A stretch of DNA of 64,000 nt from JBOGNO01 sp050747245. Its GTDB lineage: Bacteria > Acidobacteriota > Terriglobia > Acidiferrales > UBA7541. The notes under the pieces are model-generated. The model ran no database searches, was not told the origin of the DNA, and worked only from the letters and a program-made list of their open reading frames with translations. This document shows, in pieces, positions 9,401 through 18,434 of this stretch. Numbering within the stretch: the first letter of the stretch is position 1; each line of letters starts with the position of its first letter. Location of the stretch: assembly GCA_050747245.1 (NCBI GenBank), contig JBOGNO010000013.1:69915-133914 (forward strand), read 5' to 3'. The translations under genes and the position numbers were made by a program.

Positions 9401-10834
9401 CTAGCGTAGATGGACCGAGCTGAGCACGTTTTCGAATGTTCGGCTATAGGAATCGTAAGCGCTCTGCGGAGCGACACAAATGAAATAGAGAACGCCATCG
9501 GACTGCATAACTGTGACCAGCCAGTCAGTCTCCGCTCCTCCCGCCGGGGAAATATTGGTGAGATACGTCGAAAGCGCGGGCTGGCCGCCGAGGCGGACCG
9601 CTTCTCGTTTGCGCGCGATGCGCATCTGCGAATTCGAGCTTTGAAGCTCGCGGATCAGGGTATCGGTGGCACTCTGCAGCGATATTCCACGCTGACCATT
9701 CTTTGGCTGATACACGGCCATGATTACGCCGTACGCGAGCGCGTCGTTTCCCTGCGCATCAGCAAGCACACCATTTTGCGGCGCAAACGTGACGGAATCG
9801 CCGGAGCCATAAGCCTGCCAGTTCGAAGGATAGTAAAAACTAAGCCTGTTATTTTGAAATTGAATCGTCTGCGATGAGGGATTTGCAGGCGGCGCCGAAC
9901 TTCCGCCGGCATTTGCGGCAACGGGCCGCTGCCCAGCTTTCGGTGGGGCTGGCAGGCTGTGTACGTATCTCTTGATTTCCTGGAATTCGGCGGAGTCGGA
10001 TTTGTAGTTGGCCGGCGGGCCGCCAAGTTTCTGAACTTCTTCATCCACTCGTCCGATACGATTCTCCGGATTGGGATGATCGCTGAAAAACTGGATGGGA
10101 TGGCCTTTGCTCTGAGCCTGAATCTTCTCGAAGAATTGCGCCATGGCGCGCGGGTCGTAGCCGGTGTCATAGAGAATCTGCGTGCCCAGGATGTCTGCCT
10201 GGCTTTCATCGGTGCGCGACATTTTCAAAAAAATTGATTCCATGCTGAAGGAAGCGCCGAGCTGCGTGATCATGCCGCCGATGGAATTGCCTCCCATAAG
10301 CGCACCGAGCAGTCCCAGGCCGCCTTGCGCGATGTAAGCCTTCGTCGCTTGATTGGTGCCGTGGCGCAAAACGACGTGGGAAGTCTCGTGGGCCATGACG
10401 CCGGCAAGTTGAGCTTCAGTGTCCGCGGATTCGATGACGCCTCGATTGATGTAGATGAATCCCCCTGGCAACGCGAACGCGTTGATGGCCATGTCGTTCA
10501 CGCATTTGTACTGGAAGGGATAATTCGGCGTCCCCGGAGGAACGTGCGCGTCCAGGCGATGTCCCAGCGCGTTCAGGTAATTATCCACGCGCGGACTATT
10601 CAGCATGTTTAGCTGGCGCTCCGCCTGCTGCGAGTTCTGACGGCCGACGTCAATATCTTGTTGCGGCGTGAAAAGGTTGAAGCCGGGCTTGAGCCCCGTC
10701 CGCTGCGCCAGCGCCGGTACGCTGAAGACCACCATCAAAACCATTGCGAGTGCGGCCGCGCTGTGTGCGCGAGGCTTCCCGATCCGCCGCAAATTTGCTT
10801 CGTTGGATCGATTGGCGATCGGCGATTTCATCAC
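9401..10834 (-). CDS. Secreted M48-family zinc metallopeptidase
   Basis: 477 residues. An N-terminal signal peptide (hydrophobic AAALAMVLMVVFSVPALA, cleavage after about residue 43) is followed by the M48 domain with zinc motif HETSH and the downstream glutamate in DESQADILG. This arrangement matches BepA/LoiP-type periplasmic proteases that monitor outer-membrane proteins, but BepA's TPR domain is absent. Instead, after a Gly/Ala/Pro-rich linker near residue 305, there is a C-terminal beta-rich domain (FYYPSNWQAYGSGDSVTFAP) resembling PsbP/DcrB-like folds. The tandem ATG start at 10834 has a GGGGAGG site. It lies downstream of the Clp-type ATPase on the same strand. Confidence 0.9.
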   Translation of the reverse strand: MMKSPIANRSNEANLRRIGKPRAHSAAALAMVLMVVFSVPALAQRTGLKPGFNLFTPQQDIDVGRQNSQQAERQLNMLNSPRVDNYLNALGHRLDAHVPPGTPNYPFQYKCVNDMAINAFALPGGFIYINRGVIESADTEAQLAGVMAHETSHVVLRHGTNQATKAYIAQGGLGLLGALMGGNSIGGMITQLGASFSMESIFLKMSRTDESQADILGTQILYDTGYDPRAMAQFFEKIQAQSKGHPIQFFSDHPNPENRIGRVDEEVQKLGGPPANYKSDSAEFQEIKRYVHSLPAPPKAGQRPVAANAGGSSAPPANPSSQTIQFQNNRLSFYYPSNWQAYGSGDSVTFAPQNGVLADAQGNDALAYGVIMAVYQPKNGQRGISLQSATDTLIRELQSSNSQMRIARKREAVRLGGQPALSTYLTNISPAGGAETDWLVTVMQSDGVLYFICVAPQSAYDSYSRTFENVLSSVHLR

Positions 10835-10992
10835 TGCCTCCCCGCGTCCGGAATAATTGGCGCCATGGAAAACGCGCTGGGGGTCTCCCTCGTGAACTAT
10901 ACCCGAACTGAGTTAAGAGGCAAATCTAGCGGCGGACGCTTCCTGCACGTGAGAGACAAGCAATCAGGAACTCGAAATGAGAAAAAACAGAA

Positions 10993-12198
10993 TTACTTCT
11001 TGTCGCCCGCGGCATTGCGAGGCGTTGTCGCGCGGCTCTGTTGCGGCGGCGCCTCCGCTCCCTTCGAGGACGGAAGCGGGACTGAAAGACCATCCGTGCG
11101 CGCGCCGGAAGCCTGAGCAGCAGCTGCCGCCTGATCCGCCGATTCCACGGGAATCAGAGCGCCTTCGGCCTCTTTGCGGAAGACCAGGTGACCGAGGAGA
11201 GGATCAAAGTCGATGGAGAGGACATCGCCGAAAGTGACCTGTTCGGTGGCCAACAAACTGGCCAGGGGATAGACGACGTGGCGCTCGATGGCGCGCTTCA
11301 AATGCCGCGCTCCGTATTTAAGGTCCGTGCCTTCGCGCAAGAGGAATTCGCGCGCTTCTGGCGTGACGCGGAACAGGAACCTGCCCTTGGCGGTTTCGAG
11401 CACGCGCTGCTGCACCATGGCGAGTTCAATTTCTAGAATTTGTTCGAGTTGCGGGTGCTGCAGCGGATGAAAGACCACAATCTTGTCAATGCGGTTGATG
11501 AATTCGGGCGAGAACTTTTTCCTGGCCGCTTCTTCCGCGGTGCGCTCAACCTTCGCATCCAGCTCCTGCTTGGGCAGCGGCGCCGCGGGAGCAAAGCCCA
11601 TCTTCCCGCTCATCAGCTCGGTGATTTCCAGGCCGCCAAGATTGGAAGTCAGGAAAATCATTGTGGAGGAGAGATCCACCCGGCGGTTATCACCCAGAGT
11701 CAGCGTAGCCTTGTCCAGGATTCCGAGGAGCAACTGCCACAATGCGTCCGAGGCCTTTTCGATTTCATCGAACAGCAAAAACGAAAGCTTCAGTTTCTCA
11801 CTGTGAAACTGCGCCAGAGCCTCCTGGGTGATCAGCGGATGCGTTTCGCGATGACCCAGGTAGCCCGGCGGCGAGCCGATCAGCTTGGCGATTTCGTGGG
11901 AGTGCTGAAATTCGGCGCAATCCACTTTGATCACAGCGCGGAGATCGCCGAAAAGAATTTCCGCCGCAGCCTCGACGATGCGCGTCTTGCCCGAGCCGGT
12001 CGGCCCGAGAAACAGCATGTTCCCTACCGGACGTCCTGGAGAATTCAAACCCGCGCGGAAAACCTGATAGAGATCCACCATGGCTTGGACGGCTTCGTCC
12101 TGGCCAACAATCTTCTTGCGCAGACTGGCCTCAAACTCCCGCGATTCAAGGCTGCGCTGGGTTGGGTCCAGAGGCTGGGCTCGAGAGGCCATGACCAT
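10993..12198 (-). CDS. Single-ring Clp-type AAA+ ATPase
   Basis: 401 residues. One AAA_2 module similar to the second ring of ClpA/ClpB: Walker A GPTGSGKT (about residue 65), Walker B FLLFDEIEKA, a pore-loop region SPPGYLGH, sensor-1 FLTSN, arginine finger in FSPEFINRID, and the ClpB-D2 small domain with sensor 2 (GARHLKRAIERHV). There is no N-domain, no first ring, no ClpX zinc finger, and no IGF loop that I recognise for ClpP docking, so it is more likely a disaggregase or remodeller than a protease subunit. The C-terminal 50 residues are Ala/Ser/Pro-rich and disordered. The gene follows a small companion after 5 bases. Confidence 0.85.
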   Translation of the reverse strand: MVMASRAQPLDPTQRSLESREFEASLRKKIVGQDEAVQAMVDLYQVFRAGLNSPGRPVGNMLFLGPTGSGKTRIVEAAAEILFGDLRAVIKVDCAEFQHSHEIAKLIGSPPGYLGHRETHPLITQEALAQFHSEKLKLSFLLFDEIEKASDALWQLLLGILDKATLTLGDNRRVDLSSTMIFLTSNLGGLEITELMSGKMGFAPAAPLPKQELDAKVERTAEEAARKKFSPEFINRIDKIVVFHPLQHPQLEQILEIELAMVQQRVLETAKGRFLFRVTPEAREFLLREGTDLKYGARHLKRAIERHVVYPLASLLATEQVTFGDVLSIDFDPLLGHLVFRKEAEGALIPVESADQAAAAAQASGARTDGLSVPLPSSKGAEAPPQQSRATTPRNAAGDKK

Positions 12199-12203
12199 GC
12201 TCC

Positions 12204-12647
12204 CTACCGGAATCCCCTTCCGGAAACCGCGGAACGGGGCTGTGCAATCTGGCGAAGCTTTACATCCAAAGTGGAGCGAAGCAGCCGGAGTTGCGTGAGG
12301 AGTTCGTGCTGTGGCCGCTGGCGCTCACCAAACGAAAGAGCCGGAGGCGTCAGATCCGCCAGATCCATGTTCAGCGCGCGAAGCTCCTGCACCAGTTTTT
12401 GCAGGTAGGGCGAGCCGGCGTCAAACAACTCCACGCGGCTGGTCGCTGCTTCGCGGAGTCGCCGCCAGTTCAATTCCAGCAAGGGGTGAGCACGGCGGAC
12501 CTGGCGAACCACGTCGTCGGTGATGCGCGGTCGCTCGCCCAGACGGGCCAGGTGCAGTTGCTGCACCTTCCCTTCGCGACGCACGTTGTGCACCAGGTAA
12601 TACGAATTGCCTCTGCGTCTGACGAACGCCACGACCGCCTCCTTCAT
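12204..12647 (-). CDS. Conserved hypothetical companion of Clp-type ATPase
   Basis: 147 residues, no assigned family. Residues 14-38 (NSYYLVHNVRREGKVQQLHL) resemble the beta-hairpin module at the start of IS1634-type transposases, but no catalytic domain follows; the rest is charged and helical. It stops 5 bases before the Clp-type ATPase start and has its own promoter, so the two probably form an operon and may work together as adaptor and ATPase. That partnership is inferred from position only. Confidence 0.7.
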   Translation of the reverse strand: MKEAVVAFVRRRGNSYYLVHNVRREGKVQQLHLARLGERPRITDDVVRQVRRAHPLLELNWRRLREAATSRVELFDAGSPYLQKLVQELRALNMDLADLTPPALSFGERQRPQHELLTQLRLLRSTLDVKLRQIAQPRSAVSGRGFR

Positions 12648-12661
12648 CTGAAGCGGCGCGT

Positions 12662-12690
12662 AGTGTAAGTTCTCTCCACTACGTCGTCAA
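12662..12690 (-). promoter_or_regulatory. Promoter for the 12647/12198 operon
   Basis: On the minus strand TTGACG (12690-12685), 17-base spacer, TACACT (12667-12662). The start would be near 12655, only about 8 bases before the ATG, so the transcript may be nearly leaderless. Confidence 0.55.
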
Positions 12691-12839
12691 TGATAAGATG
12701 CTTGCGCTGTTCCAGGGTTGCAAACAATCGTTGCGCCGTCATTCTGCGGTGAACTCGGCGCAAAAAGTGGACGCCTGAGCAGCCTTCGCGAATGAAATGT
12801 TCCATCTAGAACCTGCGTAAGACATAGGAGCCAATCACA

Positions 12840-13211
12840 TTGCAGAAGCCGGTGGGCTGGGATGCTGTCTACAAATTAGTGAAGAGGATCCCGCGAGGGC
12901 GTGTGACCACATACGGTGAAGTGGCTCGCGCGCTGCAACTGCGCGGGGGCGCACGAACGGCCGGATTCGCCATGGCCGCCTCCCCGTCAGGGCAGGGCAT
13001 CCCGTGGCACCGCGTCGTCGGCGCCGGCGGAAAATTGCTTATCCGTGAGCCGCTAGCTTCCAAGCAGCGCCGTCTGCTCGAATCCGAAGGCACGCAGGTA
13101 ACAGGAAGCCGCGTCAATCTGGCTCAGCATCACTGGGCGCCTACTAAGTCAAACCCGAGAGCGACAAAAAAGTCGCGGCGCCGTCGCTCACGCGCGAAGC
13201 GTCTGGTATAG
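12840..13211 (+). CDS. Alkyltransferase-like (ATL) DNA-binding protein
   Basis: 123 residues with the fold of the C-terminal domain of O6-alkylguanine-DNA alkyltransferases: helix-turn-helix region (PRGRVTTYGEVARAL, with the DNA-binding Arg-Ala area in GARTAGFAMA) and the active-site loop. In that loop the catalytic Cys of PCHR is Trp (IPWHRVV). Proteins with PWHR are known ATLs: they bind O6-alkylguanine without repairing it and mark it for nucleotide excision repair. A lysine/arginine-rich tail (about residues 103-123) probably adds nonspecific DNA contact. The start is TTG with a TAGGAG site. Confidence 0.9.
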   Translation: MQKPVGWDAVYKLVKRIPRGRVTTYGEVARALQLRGGARTAGFAMAASPSGQGIPWHRVVGAGGKLLIREPLASKQRRLLESEGTQVTGSRVNLAQHHWAPTKSNPRATKKSRRRRSRAKRLV

Positions 13212-13225
13212 ACTTGATCCCCTCT

Positions 13226-14146
13226 ATGAGTCAAAGCATCATCAAGGCTGAAAACGTCTTCAAGCGCTATGGCGAGGTCGAGGCGCTCCGCGGGGTCAGC
13301 TTTGAGGTCAACGAAGGCGAGGTTTTCGGTCTCCTCGGCCCGAACGGCGCCGGAAAGACTACGACCGTCGAGATCCTCGAGGGGTTGCGCACGCCCGACG
13401 AGGGGCGCGTCGAAGTTGTGGGCCTGAATCCGGAACGCGCGGGCGACGCTTACAAGCAGCAAGTTGGCGGCGTATTGCAGTCCACTTCCCTGCCCGACAA
13501 GGCGCGTGTCCTCGAAGTGCTGCAACTTTTTGGCAAGTTCTATCGCAAGCGCCGTGACCCGGAAGATTTGCTCAAACGCTTTCAGCTCGATGAGAAGCGG
13601 CATGCCTTTTACAGCCAGCTTTCCGGCGGACAAAAACAGCGCCTAGCGCTGGCGATGTCCCTAGTGCACGATCCGAAAGTGCTTTTTCTCGACGAGCCCA
13701 CCGCCGGACTGGATCCGCAGGTGCGGCGCGAAATCTATACGATCATCGAGGAGCTGAAGGCCGAGCGAAAAACAATCTTGCTGACGACGCACTACATTGA
13801 GGAAGCCGAGCGGCTGTGCGATCGCGTGGCCGTGATTGACAATGGCAAGCTCATCGCCATGGGCACGCCGCGTGAGCTGAAGGCTCGCTCAGGCGGCACC
13901 ACGCGAATTCAGGTGCGCCTTGCGCAACCTGCGGAAGATGGTGCCCTGCAGGCTTTAGAAGGCGTGAAGGATTGCCGCGAACTGGACGGCAGCTACGTGC
14001 TTCATTCCGAGCGGCCTCCCCAGACCATCGTCGCGCTGGTGAAGCATCTCGAAGCCAAGGGCAATGAGCTGCAAAGCCTGGAAATCGCGGCTCCTTCGCT
14101 TGAGGATGTATTCATTGAAATGACGGGACGCCGCTTGCGCGATTAG
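13226..14146 (+). CDS. ABC exporter ATP-binding protein
   Basis: About 306 residues of the DrrA/NatA/CcmA-like ABC-2 class. Walker A GPNGAGKTT, signature SGGQKQR, Walker B VLFLDEPTAGLDP, and the H-loop TTHYIEEAE are all present. A C-terminal accessory domain (residues about 215-305) is usual for this class. I took the ATG at 13226 because the homologous region begins MSQSIIKAENVFKRYG; a TTG at 13214 is possible. It precedes its membrane partner by 22 bases. Confidence 0.93.
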   Translation: MSQSIIKAENVFKRYGEVEALRGVSFEVNEGEVFGLLGPNGAGKTTTVEILEGLRTPDEGRVEVVGLNPERAGDAYKQQVGGVLQSTSLPDKARVLEVLQLFGKFYRKRRDPEDLLKRFQLDEKRHAFYSQLSGGQKQRLALAMSLVHDPKVLFLDEPTAGLDPQVRREIYTIIEELKAERKTILLTTHYIEEAERLCDRVAVIDNGKLIAMGTPRELKARSGGTTRIQVRLAQPAEDGALQALEGVKDCRELDGSYVLHSERPPQTIVALVKHLEAKGNELQSLEIAAPSLEDVFIEMTGRRLRD

Positions 14147-14168
14147 CCGCGGCAAGGAGGCCCGGAGA

Positions 14169-15068
14169 GTGAGGAGTGTGAAGAATACTTGGATTCTATC
14201 GAAGTTCCGTGTCGGCCTGGCGCTTCGGAATCGCACGTTTATTTTCTTCAGCCTGGTCTTCCCCCTGACGTTCTTGTTCCTCATCGTCGGAGTTTTCGGG
14301 CGCGGAAATTCCTTCGCGGTGCCTTACTTGCTCGGCCCGGTGCTGGCATTGTCCGTGATGGGCAGTTTTTGGGGTTTGAGCATGCAGCTGGTGATGTTCC
14401 GCGAACAGGGCATTCTGCGGCGCTTTCGCCTGGCGCCTGTGGGAGCGGGACCTATGCTGGCTTCGAGCATCATTGCCAACTACGTGCTCATCTGGCCCAC
14501 AATCGTTCTGGAATTCCTTCTGACCATGTGGATATTCCACATGCGCACTCTGGGGGACATTCCGAGTCTCATCGTGCTCGTCTCCGTGGGCTCGGCGACA
14601 TTTTCATCGTTCGGGCTCATCGTCGCCAGCGTCACCAACAGCATGCAGGAGACGCAGGTACTGAACAACGTCATCTGGTCGGCTTTCCTCTTCCTTTCTG
14701 GCGCCACCATTCCACTCGTCATTCTTCCCGGCTGGATTCAGCATATGGCGCTGTTTTTGCCTGCTACCTATCTCGTGGCCGGCTTGCAGAACTCCATGGT
14801 GAATACCGAAACTCTCCGGCAACTGGCCGGCGACACGTTCGTGTTGCTGGCGGGCTTGGCCGTGGCGTTTGAGATTTCGCGGCAGCTCTTTCGCTGGGAT
14901 CCCGGCGCCAAGGTGCCCAACCGCTCAAAGGCGTGGGTGGTTGTGGCACTCGTACCGTTCATCCTTCTCGGATTCTGGGAAAATTCTCGCGGAGGCCGTT
15001 TGAACCAAATCCGCGCCGAATTCAACGTAATCGAACAGCATCGGCCCGCTTCTCCGCAAACGAAGTGA
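14169..15068 (+). CDS. ABC-2 type transporter permease
   Basis: 299 residues with six predicted transmembrane helices in the ABC-2 arrangement, including the conserved MQETQVLNNVIWSAFLFLSGATIPL segment. The GTG at 14169 has AAGGAGG eight bases upstream. With the preceding ATPase it forms an export system (drug, lipid or polysaccharide; substrate not determinable). After the last helix (about residue 255-275) a short polar tail follows. Confidence 0.9.
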   Translation: MRSVKNTWILSKFRVGLALRNRTFIFFSLVFPLTFLFLIVGVFGRGNSFAVPYLLGPVLALSVMGSFWGLSMQLVMFREQGILRRFRLAPVGAGPMLASSIIANYVLIWPTIVLEFLLTMWIFHMRTLGDIPSLIVLVSVGSATFSSFGLIVASVTNSMQETQVLNNVIWSAFLFLSGATIPLVILPGWIQHMALFLPATYLVAGLQNSMVNTETLRQLAGDTFVLLAGLAVAFEISRQLFRWDPGAKVPNRSKAWVVVALVPFILLGFWENSRGGRLNQIRAEFNVIEQHRPASPQTK

Positions 15069-15148
15069 TCTCTTTCCGATTTGCAGTCGGCTGCATCCTG
15101 ACCTCGTGAGACAATGCACTGCTCTGCATTGCGGGCGGAGGTCCGCGC

Positions 15149-16294
15149 ATGAATTTCCACTTCGCAGCGCTGGGGGGCGCGGTCATCATTGCGGCCGTCC
15201 TGTGGGACGCCTTTGAGACTGTCGTCCTGCCGCGCCGCGTCTCACGAAAGTTTCGCATCGCCAAATTGTTCTACCGCTCCACCTGGCGGCCGTGGACGGC
15301 CATCGCGCGCCTCTGCCCCGCGGGCAAGCAGCGCGAACTGTTCTTGAGTTTTTACGGCCCTCTTTCGCTTCCCTTGCTGATCGGCATCTGGGTGATCGGC
15401 CTCGTGCTCGGTTTCGGAATCTTGCAGTTCGATGCGGGCGGCCTGGCGGTCTCGGGCGATCACGGCGCGAGCTTCTGGAGCGCCATCTATTTCAGCTCCA
15501 CAAATTTTTTCACCCTCGGCCTCGGCGACATCGTGCCGCATTCCTCCATAGGACGCTTTCTGACAGCGGTGGAGGCGGGCACAGGCTTCGCTTTCCTCGC
15601 CCTCCTTATTGGCTATTTGCCGGTTATCTACCAGTCCTTCTCGAAGCGCGAAATCAGCATCTCGCTCCTTGATGCCCGGGCAGGGTCCCCGCCGACCGCG
15701 GGAGAATTGCTTCGCCGTCACAGCGGCGAGCCCGGAAGAGTGCTCTTGACAGAGCTCTTTCAAGAGTGGGAGAAGTGGTCCGCCGAGCTTCTCGAGAGCC
15801 ATCTCTCTTATCCCGTGTTGGCGTATTTTCGTTCCCAGCACAGCAACCAATCGTGGATCGCCGCGCTCACGGCAATTCTGGACGCCACGGCACTGGTGAT
15901 GACCGGAGCCGAAGGCGCATGCCTCCGGCAAGCGGAGTTAACATTTGCCATTTCCCGTCATGCTGTCGTGGATCTTGCGCAGGTGTTCGGTTCGCCGCCG
16001 CGAAAACCGCCGCGCGACCGTTTGCCCCAGGAGTCCCTTGAGCGTTTGCACGCTTTTCTTTCCGCCGCAGGTTATAAATTAAATCCCGGCCAAGGTGCAA
16101 GCGACCGGCTGCGTGAGCTTCGCTCCATGTACGAGCCCTACGTGTACTCGCTGGCGCATTTTCTGCATCAGAGCGTCCCGCCATTTCTGGCCGAAGGCAA
16201 ACGCAAGGACAACTGGCAGAGCAGTCCCTGGGAGCAAAAGCCCGCATCTCCCACCGGTTCCAGCCATCCAAATCGCGAGGAAGATCATTTTTAG
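15149..16294 (+). CDS. Two-TM ion channel protein with long cytoplasmic domain
   Basis: 381 residues. After an N-terminal helix (residues 5-25), two TM segments (about 70-95 and 145-165) bracket a pore region whose filter reads TLGLGDIVP. Ion_trans_2 potassium channels usually have TVGYGD, so the filter Tyr/Phe is replaced by Leu, which could alter selectivity. The last 210 residues are soluble, helical and of unknown fold, ending in a disordered tail. Role in ion homeostasis is inferred. Confidence 0.8.
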   Translation: MNFHFAALGGAVIIAAVLWDAFETVVLPRRVSRKFRIAKLFYRSTWRPWTAIARLCPAGKQRELFLSFYGPLSLPLLIGIWVIGLVLGFGILQFDAGGLAVSGDHGASFWSAIYFSSTNFFTLGLGDIVPHSSIGRFLTAVEAGTGFAFLALLIGYLPVIYQSFSKREISISLLDARAGSPPTAGELLRRHSGEPGRVLLTELFQEWEKWSAELLESHLSYPVLAYFRSQHSNQSWIAALTAILDATALVMTGAEGACLRQAELTFAISRHAVVDLAQVFGSPPRKPPRDRLPQESLERLHAFLSAAGYKLNPGQGASDRLRELRSMYEPYVYSLAHFLHQSVPPFLAEGKRKDNWQSSPWEQKPASPTGSSHPNREEDHF

Positions 16295-16384
16295 TTTGTC
16301 TCGCGCCCGCGCTCGACTTGGGCGGGCAGGGCGTTGCATCCAATATGGCGGAGGTGCTCCCTTCGTGAATCAACCTCCCGGTCA

Positions 16385-16411
16385 TTGACATCGAAACGCC
16401 TGTGCTATAAT
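16385..16411 (+). promoter_or_regulatory. Promoter upstream of ilvE
   Basis: TTGACA (16385-16390) and TATAAT (16406-16411) with a 15-base spacer and a TG two bases before the -10 (TGCTATAAT, extended -10). The leader to the ilvE ATG is about 145 bases; I see no leader peptide rich in branched-chain residues. Confidence 0.5.
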
Positions 16412-16563
16412 CCGCTTCGCGCGTGGCGGAACGCCGTGACTCGTGAGCCGCGCGAAAGCGCCGAAAGAATGAGCTTCCGAGCAACCGAGAATCGGGCTGC
16501 TTCCCTGCCAAATCGTGAAGACTCCCTCAATCGCAGCAAAAAATCTCTTCCGGGAGAATCCAG

Positions 16564-17511
16564 ATGCCGGTAACGAAAACTGAGAAGATCTGGCACAACG
16601 GAAAATTCATCAATTGGGATGACGCTCAGGTGCACGTAGTTTCCCACGTCATCAGCTACGGTTCCGCAGTTTTCGAGGGCATGCGCTGCTATCACACCAG
16701 TCAAGGCCCGGCCATTTTCCGCCTTCGCGATCACATGCAGCGATTGCTCAATTCCGCGCACATCTACCGCATGGATTCGAAGTATTCGCTCGACGAGCTT
16801 TGTCAGGCGGCCGTCGAGCTGGTGCGCGCGAACAAAATGGACGCCTGCTACCTGCGCCCGGTGGTCTTGCGCGGATACGGCGACGTGGGAGTAAATCCTT
16901 TCAACAATCCCATCGAAGTGTATCTGGCCTGCTGGGAGTGGGGAAAATATCTCGGCGAAGACGCGCTGCGCAGTGGCGTGGATGTTTGCGTCAGCTCTTG
17001 GTCGCGCTCCGCGCCCAATACTCTGCCGCAGATGGCCAAAGCCGCGGCCAATTACATGAATTCGCAGCTCATTCGCATGGAAGCCATGCTCAACGGCTAC
17101 GTCGAAGGCATCGCTCTCGACGTTTCCGGGCACGTCAGCGAAGGCTCGGGCGAAAATATTTTCGTGGTCATGGATGGCGCTGTCATTACGCCTCCCTTCG
17201 CGAATTGCGTGCTGCCCGGCATCACCCGCCATACCATCTTGCAGCTCTGCCACGACATGAATATTCCCACCGCCGAACAGGAAATCCCGCGCGAAATGCT
17301 GTATATCGCGCAGGAAGTCTTCTTCGCCGGAACCGCGGCGGAAATCACTCCCATTCGCTCCATCGACAAAATAAAAGTCGGCAGCGGCGCGCGCGGGCCT
17401 GTCACCAAGCGCTTGCAGGATGAGTTCTTCGCCCTTACCAGCGGAACGAAGCCCGATCGCCATGCCTGGCTTACACCCATCAGTGTTCCCGTCGGAGCTG
17501 GCGCTCGCTGA
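16564..17511 (+). CDS. ilvE: Branched-chain amino acid aminotransferase
   Basis: 315 residues, PLP fold type IV. It catalyses the last step of Leu, Ile and Val synthesis with glutamate as amino donor. The start TEKIWHNGKFINWDDAQVHV, the RPVVLRGYGDVG stretch, the PLP lysine in AKAAANYMNSQLIRMEA, and EGSGENIFVV are the expected family motifs. A GGGAGAATCC stretch precedes the ATG. It is followed by an unrelated aquaporin gene. Confidence 0.95.
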   Translation: MPVTKTEKIWHNGKFINWDDAQVHVVSHVISYGSAVFEGMRCYHTSQGPAIFRLRDHMQRLLNSAHIYRMDSKYSLDELCQAAVELVRANKMDACYLRPVVLRGYGDVGVNPFNNPIEVYLACWEWGKYLGEDALRSGVDVCVSSWSRSAPNTLPQMAKAAANYMNSQLIRMEAMLNGYVEGIALDVSGHVSEGSGENIFVVMDGAVITPPFANCVLPGITRHTILQLCHDMNIPTAEQEIPREMLYIAQEVFFAGTAAEITPIRSIDKIKVGSGARGPVTKRLQDEFFALTSGTKPDRHAWLTPISVPVGAGAR

Positions 17512-17633
17512 CAATCTCGATCTCGTTCAATTTTTGACTCCGCAGCGTCAATTTGAGTAGAATCGCGCCCGTTCCGTTCGCGCGAATTTGAATCGTCTTT
17601 CCAGGCGCGCGATTGATTGAGGAGGTGGCTCCC

Positions 17634-18329
17634 TTGTTCAGCACGCCGCAAAAACTCGTCGCCGAATTCGTCGGAACATTTACGCTGATTTTTATTGGCG
17701 CGGGGTCCATCTGCGCGGATCACTATCTCCAGGCCTCCGGACAGGGCGGTCTGGGGCTGCTGGGCATCGCCGCGGCGCATGGTTTGGCCATCGGACTGAT
17801 GGTCACCGCGGTCGGCCACGTTTCCGGCGGACATTTCAACCCCGCGGTCACCATCGCATTCTGGGTGACGAAAAAAATGGGCACCATCCAGTCCCTGCTC
17901 TATTGGATCGCGCAGCTTGCCGGCGCCGTCGCCGCCGCCTATCTCCTGCGCTATTTGATCCCTGACAGCGTCTGGACTGCCGTGGCCTTGGGCACGCCGA
18001 GTCTCGCTCCGGAGTTCACTCGCCTCCCCGCCATTCTCCTCGAGGCCGCGATGACCTTCCTGCTCGTGTTCGTCATCTTTGGCGTTGCCGCCGACCCTAA
18101 GGGCGCGGCCAAGAACGTCGCCGGAATAGCCATCGGCCTGACCATCACCATGGACATCTTGCTCGGAGGCCCCTTCACCGGCGCGGCCATGAATCCGGCG
18201 CGCGCTTTCGGCCCGGCCCTGGCCATCGGTCATCACTGGCAGAACCACGGCGTTTACTGGGTGGGGCCGTTGATCGGCGGAGTGCTAGCCGGCTGGCTCT
18301 ACAACAGCCTGTTTCTCCGCGAATCCTGA
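17634..18329 (+). CDS. Aquaporin (MIP family channel)
   Basis: About 231 residues and six TM helices with two NPA half-helices: GGHFNPAVT near residue 63 and GAAMNPARAFGP near residue 185. I chose the TTG at 17634 because AGGAGGT (17620-17626) sits seven bases upstream; the upstream in-frame TTG at 17613 would place that site inside the gene. It passively transports water or small neutral solutes; the short loops and length fit the aquaporin rather than the glycerol-facilitator branch, but selectivity is not certain. Confidence 0.92.
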   Translation: MFSTPQKLVAEFVGTFTLIFIGAGSICADHYLQASGQGGLGLLGIAAAHGLAIGLMVTAVGHVSGGHFNPAVTIAFWVTKKMGTIQSLLYWIAQLAGAVAAAYLLRYLIPDSVWTAVALGTPSLAPEFTRLPAILLEAAMTFLLVFVIFGVAADPKGAAKNVAGIAIGLTITMDILLGGPFTGAAMNPARAFGPALAIGHHWQNHGVYWVGPLIGGVLAGWLYNSLFLRES

Positions 18330-18434
18330 TTTCCCGCCATTGCAGTCGAGGAAACCGTTTCTCGCCGTTTCCTTGTCTCCCCATCACGGCCATGCTAGGT
18401 TCAGAAATCGCCCGAAGGACGGGGCTTTCACGTT

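Noticed and set aside
12204..12647. IS element
   Set aside because: Only the N-terminal motif resembles IS1634; no catalytic domain, inverted repeats or target duplication.
16412..16563. T-box or attenuator leader before ilvE
   Set aside because: No T-box sequence, no terminator hairpin and no branched-chain-rich leader peptide.
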